From NCBI RefSeq assembly GCF_014191305.1, contig NZ_JACHWJ010000005.1:186001-250000 (forward strand): a stretch of 64,000 bases of DNA, in the 5' to 3' direction. Of this stretch, positions 1-10,326 are shown piece after piece. Each line of letters starts with the position of its first letter. Positions within the stretch are counted from its first letter, which is position 1. Both the position numbers and the translations under genes were made by a program. The notes under the pieces are model-generated. The model ran no database searches. It was not told the DNA's origin and saw only the letters and a program-made list of their open reading frames with translations. Source of the DNA: Pseudoclavibacter helvolus. Lineage in GTDB: Bacteria > Actinomycetota > Actinomycetes > Actinomycetales > Microbacteriaceae.

Positions 1-2
1 CG

Positions 3-722
3 CTCGTCGACGAGCTCGATGAGATCGGCACCCCGGTCATGGTGGCTTACCACCGCAGGTACGACCCTGCCTACCAAGCCTTACAAGCGCGGGTTGCTGC
101 AGGCGACATCGGCACGCTCCGCGTCATCTCAGCGACCAACCACGACCACCTTCCCCTCTCCCTGGACTACATCCCGACCTCGGGCGGCAGCTGGAGGGAC
201 CTCCTCATCCACGACTTCGATGCCATCACCTGGGTGGCTGGCGAAGAGGTCGTGTCAGTGCAGGCGGCCGGGGCTGTCCTGGACGAACCGCGATACGCGG
301 ACTCAGGAGACACCGACACCTGCGTCGCCTTGCTGCAATTGCGTTCCGGCGCAATCGCAACCGTCAGTGGTCTGCGGCGCAGCGAATCCGGCCAGGACTG
401 CCGGATGGAAGTCATCGGCACCGAGGGTGCCTTCGCGGCCGGCCTCGAGTCGCGTACGCCGATCACCTCCTTGGAGCCAGACGTCCCAGCTCCGGCAGCG
501 CCGTACGAACAGTTCATCGACCGGTTCGAGCCGGCTTTCCGAAGCGAGATCCACCACTTCCTGCGCCTTGTCGCAGGTGACTCGACCGCGAACCACACCT
601 CCCCGCGCTCGGGTATCGCCGCCCTGCGCATCGCCAACGCCGCCGAGGAATCCCGCCGCACCGGCACCACCATCCACCTTCAGCCCGAAGTGGCGACGCA
701 GAGAGAAGCAGTCACCTCATGA
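3..722 (+). CDS. Gfo/Idh/MocA family oxidoreductase, 5'-truncated by the window edge
   Basis: C-terminal two thirds of an NAD(P)-dependent sugar or polyol dehydrogenase; the Rossmann half lies before the window. The frame is open from base 3 and shows the family core YHRRYDPAYQ, then GGSWRDLLIHDFD, where the Asp and His of LLIHD are the usual catalytic or proton-relay residues, and a closing AAEESRRTG helix. Its TGA overlaps the ATG of the next gene (ATGA), so both are translationally coupled. Beside iolG, iolB and iolD it is probably a second inositol dehydrogenase of the scyllo-inositol or IolX/IolW type. That specificity is inferred from context only. Confidence 0.85.
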   Translation, partial: LVDELDEIGTPVMVAYHRRYDPAYQALQARVAAGDIGTLRVISATNHDHLPLSLDYIPTSGGSWRDLLIHDFDAITWVAGEEVVSVQAAGAVLDEPRYADSGDTDTCVALLQLRSGAIATVSGLRRSESGQDCRMEVIGTEGAFAAGLESRTPITSLEPDVPAPAAPYEQFIDRFEPAFRSEIHHFLRLVAGDSTANHTSPRSGIAALRIANAAEESRRTGTTIHLQPEVATQREAVTS

Positions 723-1726
723 CCAAGACGACACGCATCGGTCTCATCGGCACCGGCCGAATCGGCCAGGTCCACGCACGCTCCATCAGCGAGCTCGATC
801 ACGTCGAGCTCGCCTGGGCCTGCGACCCGTTCATCGCCGGCGCCGAAGCCCTCGCGGCTCGCCACGGCTCCAGGGCGACGGCAGACGCCGCAGAGGTCTT
901 CGCCGACTCGAGCGTCGACGGCGTCATCATCGCCACGCCCACGTCGACACACGTCGACCTGATCGAGCAGGCCATCTCCGCTGGCATCCCGGCATTGTGC
1001 GAGAAGCCGATCGACCTCGACATGACCCGCGTCGACTCCATCCGCGACCGTGTGCGCGAAGCTGGTGTCTTCGTCGGCCTCGGCTTCAACCGACGCTTCG
1101 ACCCGCACTTCGCAGAACTCCACCGGCGAGTGCAGCTTGGCGACATCGGGCGCCTCGAGCAGCTCAGCATCATCAGCCGGGACCCCGCCGAGCAGCCAGC
1201 CGAATACGTCGCGACCTCGGGCGGCATCTTCCGCGACATGACAATCCACGACCTCGACATGGCCCGATTCTTCGTGCCCGAGATCGTCGAGGTCACGGCC
1301 CGCGGCTTCAACAGCTTCAGCGACACCACGCGGGAGCTCGGCGACTTCGATGGTGCCGCCGTCACGCTTCGCGGTTCACACGACGAGCTCATCACCATCA
1401 CGAACTCACGACACAGCGCCTACGGGTACGACCAGCGCCTCGAAGCCTTCGGCTCCCGTGGGCTCCTCTCCGTCAGCAACATCGCCGAAACCGTCGTGCG
1501 CCACTCCAACGACACGCTCGTCGAGGCCCGTCAGCCATACCTCAACTTCTTCCTCGAGCGATACCGCGACGCCTACCGCCTCGAGCTCGAAGAGTTCATC
1601 TCCGGAATCCATGGCGCAGAAGTCTCGACCCCCGACTTCGAAGATGGACGCGCAGCGCTTCTCCTCGCGGATGCCGCCGAGGAGTCCGCCCGAACCGGCC
1701 AGTCCGTAGCTGTGGATCTCAGCTGA
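719..1726 (+). CDS. iolG: Inositol 2-dehydrogenase (Gfo/Idh/MocA family)
   Basis: 335 residues, normal family length. It oxidises myo-inositol to 2-keto-myo-inositol with NAD+, the first step of inositol breakdown, in the cytoplasm. The N-terminal Rossmann motif GTGRIG is at residues 11-16, the EKP signature at 95-97, GFNRRFDP near 122-129, and the catalytic D173-x3-H177 pair lies in DMTIHDLD. The start overlaps the upstream stop, and its own TGA overlaps the ATG at 1726. The iolG call rests on sequence style plus the adjacent iolB/iolD; a related Gfo/Idh activity such as scyllo-inositol dehydrogenase cannot be excluded. Confidence 0.85.
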   Translation: MTKTTRIGLIGTGRIGQVHARSISELDHVELAWACDPFIAGAEALAARHGSRATADAAEVFADSSVDGVIIATPTSTHVDLIEQAISAGIPALCEKPIDLDMTRVDSIRDRVREAGVFVGLGFNRRFDPHFAELHRRVQLGDIGRLEQLSIISRDPAEQPAEYVATSGGIFRDMTIHDLDMARFFVPEIVEVTARGFNSFSDTTRELGDFDGAAVTLRGSHDELITITNSRHSAYGYDQRLEAFGSRGLLSVSNIAETVVRHSNDTLVEARQPYLNFFLERYRDAYRLELEEFISGIHGAEVSTPDFEDGRAALLLADAAEESARTGQSVAVDLS

Positions 1727-2601
1727 TGGTGGCTCCACGTCTCATCGCGACCTGCTGGACCAGCGCAGGCGACGCACTGCCTGGAGCAGCCGACGAGCGA
1801 AGCCCGTTCGAGCCGCTCGAGCGCGTGCGGGCCATCGCCGAAACCGGCTGGAGCGGGTACGGCTTTGCCCACCACGACCTGGCATACGTGCGTGACACGA
1901 TCGGGTTCCAGGAGCTGAAGTCCGCGTCCGATGAACTGGGACTCGGTCACATCGAGATCGAGCTCGCCAGCGACTGGTGGCTCGAGGACCGCTCGACGTG
2001 GGAGGCGACCTGGCAGCTGCTGCTCGAAGCTGCGACCCAGCTCGACGCCGCGCACATCAAAGTCGGTACGGCCTTCGGCAGCCCCGTCGAGAATCTCGAC
2101 TTCCTCGTGGCGCCCATGCGTGACCTCGCCGAGCAGGCCGAGCAGGCAGGCACACGTGTAGCGCTCGAGCCGCTCCCGTTCTCGATGATCGGTTCGATGC
2201 CGCAGGGTGCGCAGCTCATCGAGCGTGTCAATCACCCGGCTGCCGGGCTCATCGTCGACTACTGGCACGTCTTCCGAGCTGGAACCACCCTTGAGCAGCT
2301 CTCCGCAGCCGTGCCCCTCGAAGCGATCTTCGGCGTAGAGCTCAGCGACGCTGCAGCTGAGCCCGTCGGGACGTTGTTCGAGGACACCCGCGATCGACGA
2401 ACGCTCATCGGTGAAGGAGATCAAGACGTCGTCGGCTTCATCACGATGCTCACGGCGCTCGGCTACACCGGGCCGTGGGGCGTCGAGATCCTCTCCAGCG
2501 AACACCGCGCGCGCCCGCTCGGAGAAGCACTCCAGCTCGCGCACGAGACCGCACTGGCAACTTTCCACGATGCGGGCGCCGTCTCATCGGCCCTCGCATA
2601 A
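1726..2601 (+). CDS. Sugar phosphate isomerase/epimerase-like TIM-barrel protein
   Basis: 291 residues of the AP-endonuclease-2/xylose-isomerase-like TIM barrel superfamily, which includes the inositol enzymes IolE, IolH and IolI. Candidate metal ligands are the Glu of VALEPLPF, the Asp and His of IVDYWH, and the Glu of WGVEIL near the C-terminus. The ATG overlaps the iolG stop codon by one base. In this operon it probably handles an inosose, either as a dehydratase (IolE) or an isomerase (IolI). I cannot decide between them, because no second IolE candidate is visible and the operon continues upstream of the window. Confidence 0.8.
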   Translation: MVAPRLIATCWTSAGDALPGAADERSPFEPLERVRAIAETGWSGYGFAHHDLAYVRDTIGFQELKSASDELGLGHIEIELASDWWLEDRSTWEATWQLLLEAATQLDAAHIKVGTAFGSPVENLDFLVAPMRDLAEQAEQAGTRVALEPLPFSMIGSMPQGAQLIERVNHPAAGLIVDYWHVFRAGTTLEQLSAAVPLEAIFGVELSDAAAEPVGTLFEDTRDRRTLIGEGDQDVVGFITMLTALGYTGPWGVEILSSEHRARPLGEALQLAHETALATFHDAGAVSSALA

Positions 2602-2627
2602 CCCCACACGACTCGAAAGGACAAGAC

Positions 2628-3473
2628 ATGTCACAGCCACAGGTATGGAAAGCCGGCGAATGGGACAAGATCACGCCGCAGAAAGCCGGGTGGACGTACG
2701 TCGGCTTCGAGGTCCTCACCCTTGAAGCCGGGGAAAGTGCAGACTTCGACGCCGACGGTGAAGAGCGGGCCTTCATCCCGCTCTCCGGCAAGGTCATCGC
2801 CGACATCGACGGAACACGCCACGAGCTCGGGGGACGCGCATCCGTCTTCGACGGGCTCGGGTACTGCCTCTACGTTCCTCGTGACACTGCGGTGACCATC
2901 GAAGCGCTCAGCACCGTCGAACTCGCCGTTGCGTCCGCGCCGGCACAGACCAAGCACGAGGTCGTCCTCGTCACCCCAGACGACCTCAGCGTCGAAGCTC
3001 GAGGCGGTGGCAACGCCAGCCGCCAGGTCTCCACGCTCATCCCGCCGGGCTTCCCCGCCGACCGCCTCCTGGTCGTCGAGGTCTGGACCCCCGGTGGCAA
3101 CTGGTCGAGCTACCCGCCTCACAAGCACGAGCACGACGGAGACGGCGAAGCCGAACTCGAGGAGACCTACTACTACCGCCTCCGTGACCCCGAGAAGGGC
3201 TGGGCCGTGCAGCGCGCCTACCAGCCGGAGCGCGGATTCGAGCTCGTCGAGACCGTGCACGACGGCGACATCTGCACCCTCCCCTGGGCTTACCACACGA
3301 CCGTCGCAGCCCACGGCCACGACCTGTACTACCTCAACGTGCTCGCGGGGCCGGCCCCGGAGCGGACGCTGCAGGCCTGCCAGGACCCCGAGCTCGCCGC
3401 GATCGCCGACGACTGGGAGGCCATCGGCATCGATGCCCGCGTCCCCTTCGTCCCGAAGCACCCACAGCACTGA
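2628..3473 (+). CDS. iolB: 5-deoxy-glucuronate isomerase
   Basis: 281 residues, typical IolB length. It converts 5-deoxy-D-glucuronate to 2-deoxy-5-keto-D-gluconate, following IolD in myo-inositol catabolism. It is a bicupin: the metal-binding cupin motif is visible as YPPHKHEHDGDGEAELEE followed by the later His of LPWAYHTTVAAHGHDLYYLN. The start has a GAAAGG ribosome binding site at 2615-2620, seven bases before the ATG. The 26-base gap from the TIM-barrel gene supports one transcript. Confidence 0.95.
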   Translation: MSQPQVWKAGEWDKITPQKAGWTYVGFEVLTLEAGESADFDADGEERAFIPLSGKVIADIDGTRHELGGRASVFDGLGYCLYVPRDTAVTIEALSTVELAVASAPAQTKHEVVLVTPDDLSVEARGGGNASRQVSTLIPPGFPADRLLVVEVWTPGGNWSSYPPHKHEHDGDGEAELEETYYYRLRDPEKGWAVQRAYQPERGFELVETVHDGDICTLPWAYHTTVAAHGHDLYYLNVLAGPAPERTLQACQDPELAAIADDWEAIGIDARVPFVPKHPQH

Positions 3474-3521
3474 CCACAGAGACCGCAGCGTTCCGCTGCA
3501 CACGAGAGAAAGGGTGACGCG

Positions 3522-5417
3522 ATGTCGCAGAGCCACACCACTCCAACCCCGGCAACGACTCGTCGACTGACCGTCGGCCAAGCGATCGTCGAGTTCCTGA
3601 ACGTGCAGTACGTGGAACGCGACGGTGAGACGAAGCACTTCTTCGGCGGCGCGTTCGGCATCTTCGGGCACGGCAATGTCGCCGGCCTCGGCCAGGCGCT
3701 CCTGCAGTACCAGGACCAGTTCCCGTACTACCAGGGGCGCAACGAGCAGGGCATGGTGCACATCGCCACCGGCTACGCGAAGGTGCAGAACCGTCTTGGT
3801 GCGCTCGCCGTCTCGACCTCGGTCGGGCCGGGAGCCTCCAACATGGTCACTGGAGCAGCCACTGCAACCGTCAACCATCTGCCGGTGCTGCTCCTCCCTG
3901 CGGACGTGTTCGCGACGAGGCGCACCGGTGCCGTGCTCCAGCAGCAGGAGATGCCGTACTCGCTCGAGGTGAACTCGAACGACTCGTTCCGCGCCGTCTC
4001 GCGCTACTACGACCGCATCACGCGCCCCGAGCAGCTCGCATCCGCGCTGCTCGAGGCGATGCGAGTGCTCACGAGCCCGGCAGACACGGGTGCCGTCACG
4101 CTCTCGCTCCCACAGGATGTCCAGGCCGAGGCCTACGACTTCCCCATCGATCTCTTCCGCGACCGCGTCTGGCACATCGCCCGGGCGAGGGCCGACCGCG
4201 CCGCTCTCGAGCGCGCCGCCGAGATCATCCGCGGTGCCCAGCGTCCAGTCATCATCGCCGGCGGCGGGGTCATCTACTCCGACGCGACGGATGCGCTGGT
4301 CGCGTTCGCCGAGGCCACTGGCATCGGCGTCGGGGTCACGCAGGCCGGCAAGGCCTCGTTCCCGCACGAGCACGCCCTCGCCCTCGGGGCACTCGGCGCG
4401 AGCGGCTCCCGGTTCGCGAACGGCATCGCGCAGGATGCCGACGTCGTCATCGGCGTCGGCACGCGATACACGGACTTCACGACTGCTTCGAACACCCTGT
4501 TCCGGGACGAGAACGTGCAGTTCGTCAACATCAACGTCGCCGAAATCGACGCGCTCAAGGAGTCGGCGACCGCGCTCGTGGGAGACGCTCGCGTCACCCT
4601 CGAGGAGCTCCTCGAGCTGCTCGCCGCGCACACGGCGCCATCCGAGGCCGTCGCGCAGGTGAAGACGAACGCCGCTGAATGGCGGCAGGAGATCGACCGC
4701 ATCATCGCCGTCGAAGATGCATCGTCGAGCCTCTCGCAGGCCCAGATGCTCGGCATCCTCAACTCCGTGGCCGCCGACGAGGACGTCGTCGTCAACGCTG
4801 CCGGGTCAATGCCGGGAGACCTGCACCGCCTCTGGCGACCGGGCTCCGTCAAGGGCTACGACATCGAGTACGGCAACTCCTGCATGGGCTACGAGATCCC
4901 GGGTGCCATCGGCAACGCCCTCGGCGCTCCGGAACGTCACGTCTTCGGTCTTGTCGGTGACGGCACCTACCTCATGGGTGCGCAGGAGATCCTCACCGCG
5001 GTCCAGGAGCACGTGCACATGACGTTCGTCATCGTCGACAACCAGGGCTACGGCTCGATCGCCGCCCTCTCCGACACCCTCGGCTCGCAGACCTTCGGGA
5101 CGCGCTTCAACGAGCGCGGCGAAGCGCTGCGACACGACGGCGCACGCCTCGAAGTGGACTTCGTCGCCAACGCGGCCAGCTACGGCGCGAAGGTCTGGAG
5201 CGCGGACACGGCGGAGACCTTCCGCGCCGCACTCGAGGAGGCCAAGGCCCACGAGGCGACCAGCGTCGTCTACGTGCAGGTCGACTCGCAGGCCCGCTTC
5301 GGCGGGTCCGGCGCGTGGTGGGACGTGCCTGTCGCGGAGGTTTCCACCCTCGACTCGACCCTCGAGGCTCGCACCCGCTACGAGGAGGCACAGGCTCACC
5401 AGCGTCTCTACCTGTAG
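3522..5417 (+). CDS. iolD: 3D-(3,5/4)-trihydroxycyclohexane-1,2-dione hydrolase (ThDP enzyme)
   Basis: 631 residues, as expected for IolD. It opens the ring of the diketo intermediate to give 5-deoxy-D-glucuronate. The three-domain ThDP fold is evident: the Pyr domain carries the conserved Glu in GRNEQGMVHIATGYAK, the middle domain includes PVIIAGGGVIYSDA, and the PP domain carries the cofactor motif GDGTYLMGAQEIL followed by VDNQGYGS. An AGAAAGGGTG ribosome binding site precedes the ATG. A strong 13-bp hairpin begins seven bases after the stop, so this gene probably ends the enzyme transcript. Confidence 0.95.
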   Translation: MSQSHTTPTPATTRRLTVGQAIVEFLNVQYVERDGETKHFFGGAFGIFGHGNVAGLGQALLQYQDQFPYYQGRNEQGMVHIATGYAKVQNRLGALAVSTSVGPGASNMVTGAATATVNHLPVLLLPADVFATRRTGAVLQQQEMPYSLEVNSNDSFRAVSRYYDRITRPEQLASALLEAMRVLTSPADTGAVTLSLPQDVQAEAYDFPIDLFRDRVWHIARARADRAALERAAEIIRGAQRPVIIAGGGVIYSDATDALVAFAEATGIGVGVTQAGKASFPHEHALALGALGASGSRFANGIAQDADVVIGVGTRYTDFTTASNTLFRDENVQFVNINVAEIDALKESATALVGDARVTLEELLELLAAHTAPSEAVAQVKTNAAEWRQEIDRIIAVEDASSSLSQAQMLGILNSVAADEDVVVNAAGSMPGDLHRLWRPGSVKGYDIEYGNSCMGYEIPGAIGNALGAPERHVFGLVGDGTYLMGAQEILTAVQEHVHMTFVIVDNQGYGSIAALSDTLGSQTFGTRFNERGEALRHDGARLEVDFVANAASYGAKVWSADTAETFRAALEEAKAHEATSVVYVQVDSQARFGGSGAWWDVPVAEVSTLDSTLEARTRYEEAQAHQRLYL

Positions 5418-5423
5418 CTGTCG

Positions 5424-5456
5424 TTCTGGGCCCGCCGGCGCGGGGCGGGCCCAGAA
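5424..5456 (+). terminator. Hairpin terminator after iolD
   Basis: Perfect 13-bp stem (TTCTGGGCCCGCC at 5424-5436 pairing with 5444-5456) around a 7-base loop, just after the iolD stop. There is no T-tract, as is common for high-GC actinobacterial terminators. Confidence 0.75.
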
Positions 5457-5598
5457 CACCCCACCGCGCATCCGCTTACTTCCCCTCGGCCCGAATACCG
5501 GCCCGCACACCTCACTGAGATTCGTCGACACCGACGTCACGCCGACCATCAGTGCGCTCAAAAACGCAGCACCCTCACGTCAACCAAAGGAGATTTTC
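5457..5598 (+). promoter_or_regulatory. Promoter region of the sugar ABC importer operon
   Basis: 142-base gap between the iolD terminator and the binding-protein gene. It must hold the promoter if the terminator is efficient. I see only an imperfect palindrome CGTCGACACCGACG near 5524-5537 and the ribosome binding site AAAGGAG at 5586-5592. No regulator motif is recognised. Confidence 0.4.
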
Positions 5599-6594
5599 GT
5601 GAAGAAGACAAAGCTCATCAAGGGCATCGCAATACTCGCCTGCATCCCGGCACTCGCACTCGCCGCCTGCTCGTCAAGCGGCGGACGCGACACCGGAACT
5701 AGCACGGAAGGCACCGGCGGAGCCGTCGCCGACACCCCAGAGATCACCATCGCGATGATCACGCACGCAGCCCCCGGTGACACATTCTGGGACATCGTCC
5801 GCAAGGGCGCCGAGACCGCCGCTGCCAAGGACAACGTGAACCTCGTCTACTCGGGCGACCCGGACGGAGGCCGGCAGGCGCAGCTCATCCAGCAGGCCAT
5901 CGACCAGGATGTCGATGGCATCGCCGTGACCTTCGCGAAGGCGGACGCCGTCAAGGACGCGGTCGCGAACGCAATTGCGGCGGGCATCCCCGTCGTCGGC
6001 TTCAACGGCGGGCAGGAGGAAGCTCTCGAGGCCGGGGTCGTCACGTACGTCGGCCAGGACGACCTCGTTGCTGGCCAGACGGCGGGCGAGAAGCTGGTCG
6101 AGGACGGCTTCACGCACCCGATCTGCATGATCATGGAGCAGGGACACGTCGGCCTCGAGGCACGCTGCGCCGGCATCAAGGAGAAGGTGCCGGGCACGGA
6201 GATCCTCTACGTGCAGGGCACGGACATGACCCAGGTCACTTCAACGCTGACCGCGAAGCTGCAGTCCACGCCCGACGCTGACATCGTCATGGGCCTCGGC
6301 GCACCCTTCACCGTCGCAGCAGTGGGTGCCGTCGAAGACCTCGGCTCCGACATCAAGGTGGGCTCGTTCGACATGTCGGCCGACCTCGCGAAGCTCATCG
6401 CCGACGGCTCCGTCGTATTCACCGTCGATCAGCAGCCCTACCTGCAGGGGTACGAGTCGGTGGATGCGCTCTGGCTCTACAACAACGGCGGTTTCGAGCT
6501 CGGTGGTGGCGGCCCGATCGCGACTGGCCCCAACATCATCACGACCGAGAACGCGGCACTTGTGCTCGAACAGGCCGAGAAGGGGATCCGCTAA
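5599..6594 (+). CDS. Sugar ABC transporter substrate-binding lipoprotein
   Basis: 331 residues, GTG start behind the ribosome binding site AAAGGAG. The N-terminus is a lipoprotein signal: a KKTK basic patch, a hydrophobic core and lipobox LALAAC with Cys at about residue 24. The mature part is a type I periplasmic-binding fold (Peripla_BP_4, RbsB-like): [42 protein letters not shown] and VVGFNGGQ are family signatures. It captures a sugar or polyol outside the membrane for the permease and ATPase that follow. The iol context suggests inositol as ligand, which is an inference. Confidence 0.9.
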   Translation: MKKTKLIKGIAILACIPALALAACSSSGGRDTGTSTEGTGGAVADTPEITIAMITHAAPGDTFWDIVRKGAETAAAKDNVNLVYSGDPDGGRQAQLIQQAIDQDVDGIAVTFAKADAVKDAVANAIAAGIPVVGFNGGQEEALEAGVVTYVGQDDLVAGQTAGEKLVEDGFTHPICMIMEQGHVGLEARCAGIKEKVPGTEILYVQGTDMTQVTSTLTAKLQSTPDADIVMGLGAPFTVAAVGAVEDLGSDIKVGSFDMSADLAKLIADGSVVFTVDQQPYLQGYESVDALWLYNNGGFELGGGGPIATGPNIITTENAALVLEQAEKGIR

Positions 6595-6607
6595 CCACGT
6601 CGCCTGT

Positions 6608-6637
6608 GGGCGCCGGCCGTGAGAGCGGCCGGCGCCC
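6608..6637 (+). promoter_or_regulatory. Intercistronic hairpin between binding protein and permease
   Basis: Perfect 12-bp stem (GGGCGCCGGCCG at 6608-6619 with 6626-6637) and 6-base loop in the 63-base gap before the permease. Such hairpins commonly stabilise the upstream mRNA or partly terminate it, giving more binding protein than membrane components. The ribosome binding site AAAGGA follows at 6643-6648. Confidence 0.65.
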
Positions 6638-6657
6638 CAGAACAAAGGATCACGCTC

Positions 6658-7694
6658 ATGGCAACCATCACAGCCCCCACCACGGACGAACGCATCGGAC
6701 GAAAATCCCCGATCAGCGTCTTCCTCGCGCGCCCAGAGATGGGCGCCATCGTCGGCGCCCTCGCCGTCTTCGCCTTCTTCGCCGTCGTCGCCCCGACGTT
6801 CACCCAGATCAACTCGATCGCCACAGTTCTCTACGGTGCTTCCACCATCGGCATCATGGCCGTCGGAGTCTCGCTGCTCATGATCGGCGGCGAGTTCGAC
6901 CTCTCCACCGGCGTCGCGGTCATCTCGTCGGCACTCACAGCCTCCCTGTTCAGCTGGTACTTCGCCACCAACGTGTGGGTCGGCGTGCTCATGGGCCTCG
7001 TCTTCGCCCTCGGCGTCGGCTTCGTCAACGGCTGGCTGCTCATCAAGACGAAGCTGCCGTCGTTCATCATCACTCTGGCCACCTTCCTCATGCTGACCGG
7101 CATCAACCTCGGCGTGACCCGACTGATCGGCGGGGGCGTCTCCAGCCCCTCGATCAGCGATCTCGACGGGTTCGAGTCGGCAAAGGCGATCTTCGCCGCG
7201 AAGCTCCCCATCTTCGGCGTCAACGTCGAGATCACCGTCATCTACTGGATCGTGCTCGTCGCGGTCGCCACGTGGATCCTCATGCGCACCAAGGTGGGCA
7301 ACTGGATCTTCGCCGTCGGCGGCGACGAGAACGCGGCCCGCGCGGTTGGTGTGCCCGTCACGGCCACGAAGATCGGGCTCTTCATGGGCGTCGGCTTCTG
7401 CGCCTGGGTACTCGGCATGCACAACCTGTTCGCCTTCAACGTCGTCCAGTCGGGCGAGGGCGTCGGCAACGAGTTCCTGTACATCATCGCGGCCGTCATC
7501 GGCGGCTGCCTCCTCACCGGCGGCTACGGCTCAGCGATTGGCGGCGCCATCGGCGCCCTCATCTTCGGCATGGCCAACAAGGGCATCGTCTACGCCCAGT
7601 GGAACCCGGACTGGTTCAAGTTCTTCCTCGGCCTCATGCTCCTGCTGGCCACGATCGTGAACCTCGTCGTCAAGAAGCGAGCGGAGCAGAAAGC

Positions 7695-7698
<4 letters not shown>
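6658..7698 (+). CDS. Sugar ABC transporter permease (RbsC/FrcC type)
   Basis: 346 residues. I chose the ATG at 6658 because AAAGGA lies ten bases upstream and the protein then begins [16 protein letters not shown]; an earlier in-frame ATG at 6619 would start inside the hairpin. About nine to ten hydrophobic segments follow the BPD_transp_2 pattern, with signatures [16 protein letters not shown] and [15 protein letters not shown] (the EAA-like cytoplasmic loop contacting the ATPase) and [15 protein letters not shown]. It forms the membrane channel for the sugar captured by the preceding lipoprotein. Its TGA overlaps the ATPase ATG. Confidence 0.9.
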
Positions 7699-8579
<881 letters not shown>

Positions 8580-8598
8580 CCCCCGCCCGAGATCCGCG

Positions 8599-8631
8599 TC
8601 GCTGCCGGGTTCGATGTGAGCCCGGCAGCGA
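8599..8631 (+). terminator. Hairpin terminator after the ABC importer operon
   Basis: Perfect 11-bp stem (TCGCTGCCGGG at 8599-8609 with 8621-8631), 11-base loop, 20 bases after the ATPase stop and before the MFS gene. Confidence 0.65.
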
Positions 8632-8671
8632 CCAACCGGCGCAGGATGCGCCACAGCAATTAGGGAGCGAC

Positions 8672-10120
8672 ATGAGTACCACAAGCAATTCGCACACCGA
8701 GCGGCCAGCGCTACCAGCGCTGACCCCAGGGCCGTACCGCAAGCGCCTCGGCCTGATCTCCATCGTCGCGTGCTTCGGCGGCCTCCTCTTCGGCTACGAC
8801 ACCGGCGTCATCAACGGCGCCCTGCGTCCGATGGCCGCCGAGATCGGCCTCGACGCCTTCACCGAAGGAATCGTCACGAGCTCCCTGGTGTTCGCCGCGG
8901 CTTTCGGCGCTCTCTTCGGTGGGCGCATCTCTGACGCAATCGGTCGCCGCCGAACCATCCTGATCCTCGCGATCATGTTCTTCCTCGGCACCGTCGTGGT
9001 CGTCGTCTCCCCCAACTTCGCGCTCCTGGTTGTGGGGCGCATCATGCTCGGACTCGCCGTCGGCGGCGCATCCACGGTGGTGCCCGTCTTCCTCGCGGAG
9101 CTCGCGCCGTTCGAGATCCGCGGATCCATCACGGGGCGCAACGAGGTCGCCATCGTCATCGGACAGCTCTCGGCGTTCGTGATCAACGCGATCCTCGGGA
9201 ACACGCTCAGCCACATCGACGGGGTCTGGCGCATCATGTTCGCCGTCTGCGCCGTCCCTGCCATCGCTCTCTTCTTCGGGATGCTCCGCATGCCCGAGTC
9301 GCCGCGCTGGCTTGTCGAGAAGGGACGGCACGCGGAGGCGCTCGCCGTCCTCAAGACGGTGCGCTCCGAGGAGCGTGCCATCGCCGAGCTGGGCGAAGTC
9401 GAGCAGATCGCCCAGGAGGAACAGAAGGAGGAGAAGATCGGGCTGAGTGCTCTGCTCACCAACAAATGGCTGATCCGTATTGTCCTGATCGGTATCGGCG
9501 TTGCCATGATGCAGCAGCTGACGGGCATCAACTCGATCATGTACTACGGCCAGGTCGTGCTCATCGAATCAGGCTTCGAGGAGTCGGCAGCTCTCATCGC
9601 GAACATCGCACCGGGTGTCGTGGCGGTCATCGGCGGATTCATCGCCCTGTACCTCATGGACCGCGTCGACCGGCGGAAGACGTTCGCGATCGGGCTCACG
9701 CTCACCACCACGTGCCATCTGCTCATCGGCGCCGCCTCGTTGCTGCTCCCGGTTGGCAACCCTGCCCGCCCGTTTGTCATCCTGATCCTCGTTGTCGCGT
9801 TCGTGGCGTCCATGCAGACGTTCTTGAATGTCGCCGTCTGGGTCTACCTCGCCGAGATCTTCCCGCTGCACATGCGCGGCCTGGGCATTGGCATCTCGGT
9901 GTTCTTCGGCTGGACGACCAACGGGTTCCTGGCGCTGTTCTTCCCGACACTCATCGAGAATCTCGGCATCAGCGGAGTGTTCTTCCTCTTCGCCGGTGTC
10001 GGTGCTCTCGCGCTCCTGTTCACGATTACGCAGGTCCCAGAAACCCGCGGTGTGACCCTCGAGAAGCTCGAGGTCGGCGTCACGACGGGAGCCATCCACG
10101 TGCTCGGCAAGAGCCGCTAA
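8672..10120 (+). CDS. Sugar:proton symporter, MFS sugar porter family (IolT-like)
   Basis: 482 residues with twelve predicted membrane segments. Sugar-porter signatures are visible: GGLLFGYDTGVINGAL in TM1, GRISDAIGRRRTIL in loop 2-3, MPESPRWLVEKGR before the central loop, QQLTGINSIMYYG in TM7, and a C-terminal VPETRGVTLEKLE. It imports a sugar or inositol using the proton gradient. The start is the ATG at 8672 behind TAGGGAG. As the last gene of the iol region it resembles IolT, giving the cell a second uptake route beside the ABC importer. The exact substrate is inferred. Confidence 0.9.
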   Translation: MSTTSNSHTERPALPALTPGPYRKRLGLISIVACFGGLLFGYDTGVINGALRPMAAEIGLDAFTEGIVTSSLVFAAAFGALFGGRISDAIGRRRTILILAIMFFLGTVVVVVSPNFALLVVGRIMLGLAVGGASTVVPVFLAELAPFEIRGSITGRNEVAIVIGQLSAFVINAILGNTLSHIDGVWRIMFAVCAVPAIALFFGMLRMPESPRWLVEKGRHAEALAVLKTVRSEERAIAELGEVEQIAQEEQKEEKIGLSALLTNKWLIRIVLIGIGVAMMQQLTGINSIMYYGQVVLIESGFEESAALIANIAPGVVAVIGGFIALYLMDRVDRRKTFAIGLTLTTTCHLLIGAASLLLPVGNPARPFVILILVVAFVASMQTFLNVAVWVYLAEIFPLHMRGLGIGISVFFGWTTNGFLALFFPTLIENLGISGVFFLFAGVGALALLFTITQVPETRGVTLEKLEVGVTTGAIHVLGKSR

Positions 10121-10139
10121 GCACAAGAGAATTCAAGAC

Positions 10140-10163
10140 TCGGCCGCTTCTGCGAGCGGCCGA
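10140..10163 (+). terminator. Hairpin terminator after the MFS porter gene
   Basis: Perfect 9-bp stem TCGGCCGCT / AGCGGCCGA with a 6-base loop (10149-10154), 19 bases after the stop codon. The remaining DNA to 10326 (about 160 bases) shows no gene and must carry the msr promoter; GGAGAGG at 10312-10318 is the ribosome binding site. Confidence 0.65.
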
Positions 10164-10326
10164 CCCGCCCGCGGGGATCGGCTTAGATCTGGACGTCCTG
10201 GCCGGACCCCGCGGGCTTCTGTGCGCGCCTACCTGAGCGTCCGCCGAAAAGCGCGAAGACGTGCGTCCGATGTCGGAACGCTTTCGCCCGCCCGCGTGTT
10301 GTCCTGATATTGGAGAGGACATACCC

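Noticed and set aside
2631-4631. Long open frame (666 codons) on the - strand opposite iolB and iolD
   Set aside because: It is antisense to two well-recognised enzymes, is rich in Arg, Val, Asp and Gly as expected of a GC-rich shadow frame, and shows no family motif.
5457-5598. Riboswitch before the sugar ABC operon
   Set aside because: Only the iolD terminator hairpin and a weak palindrome are visible; no known riboswitch core could be recognised.
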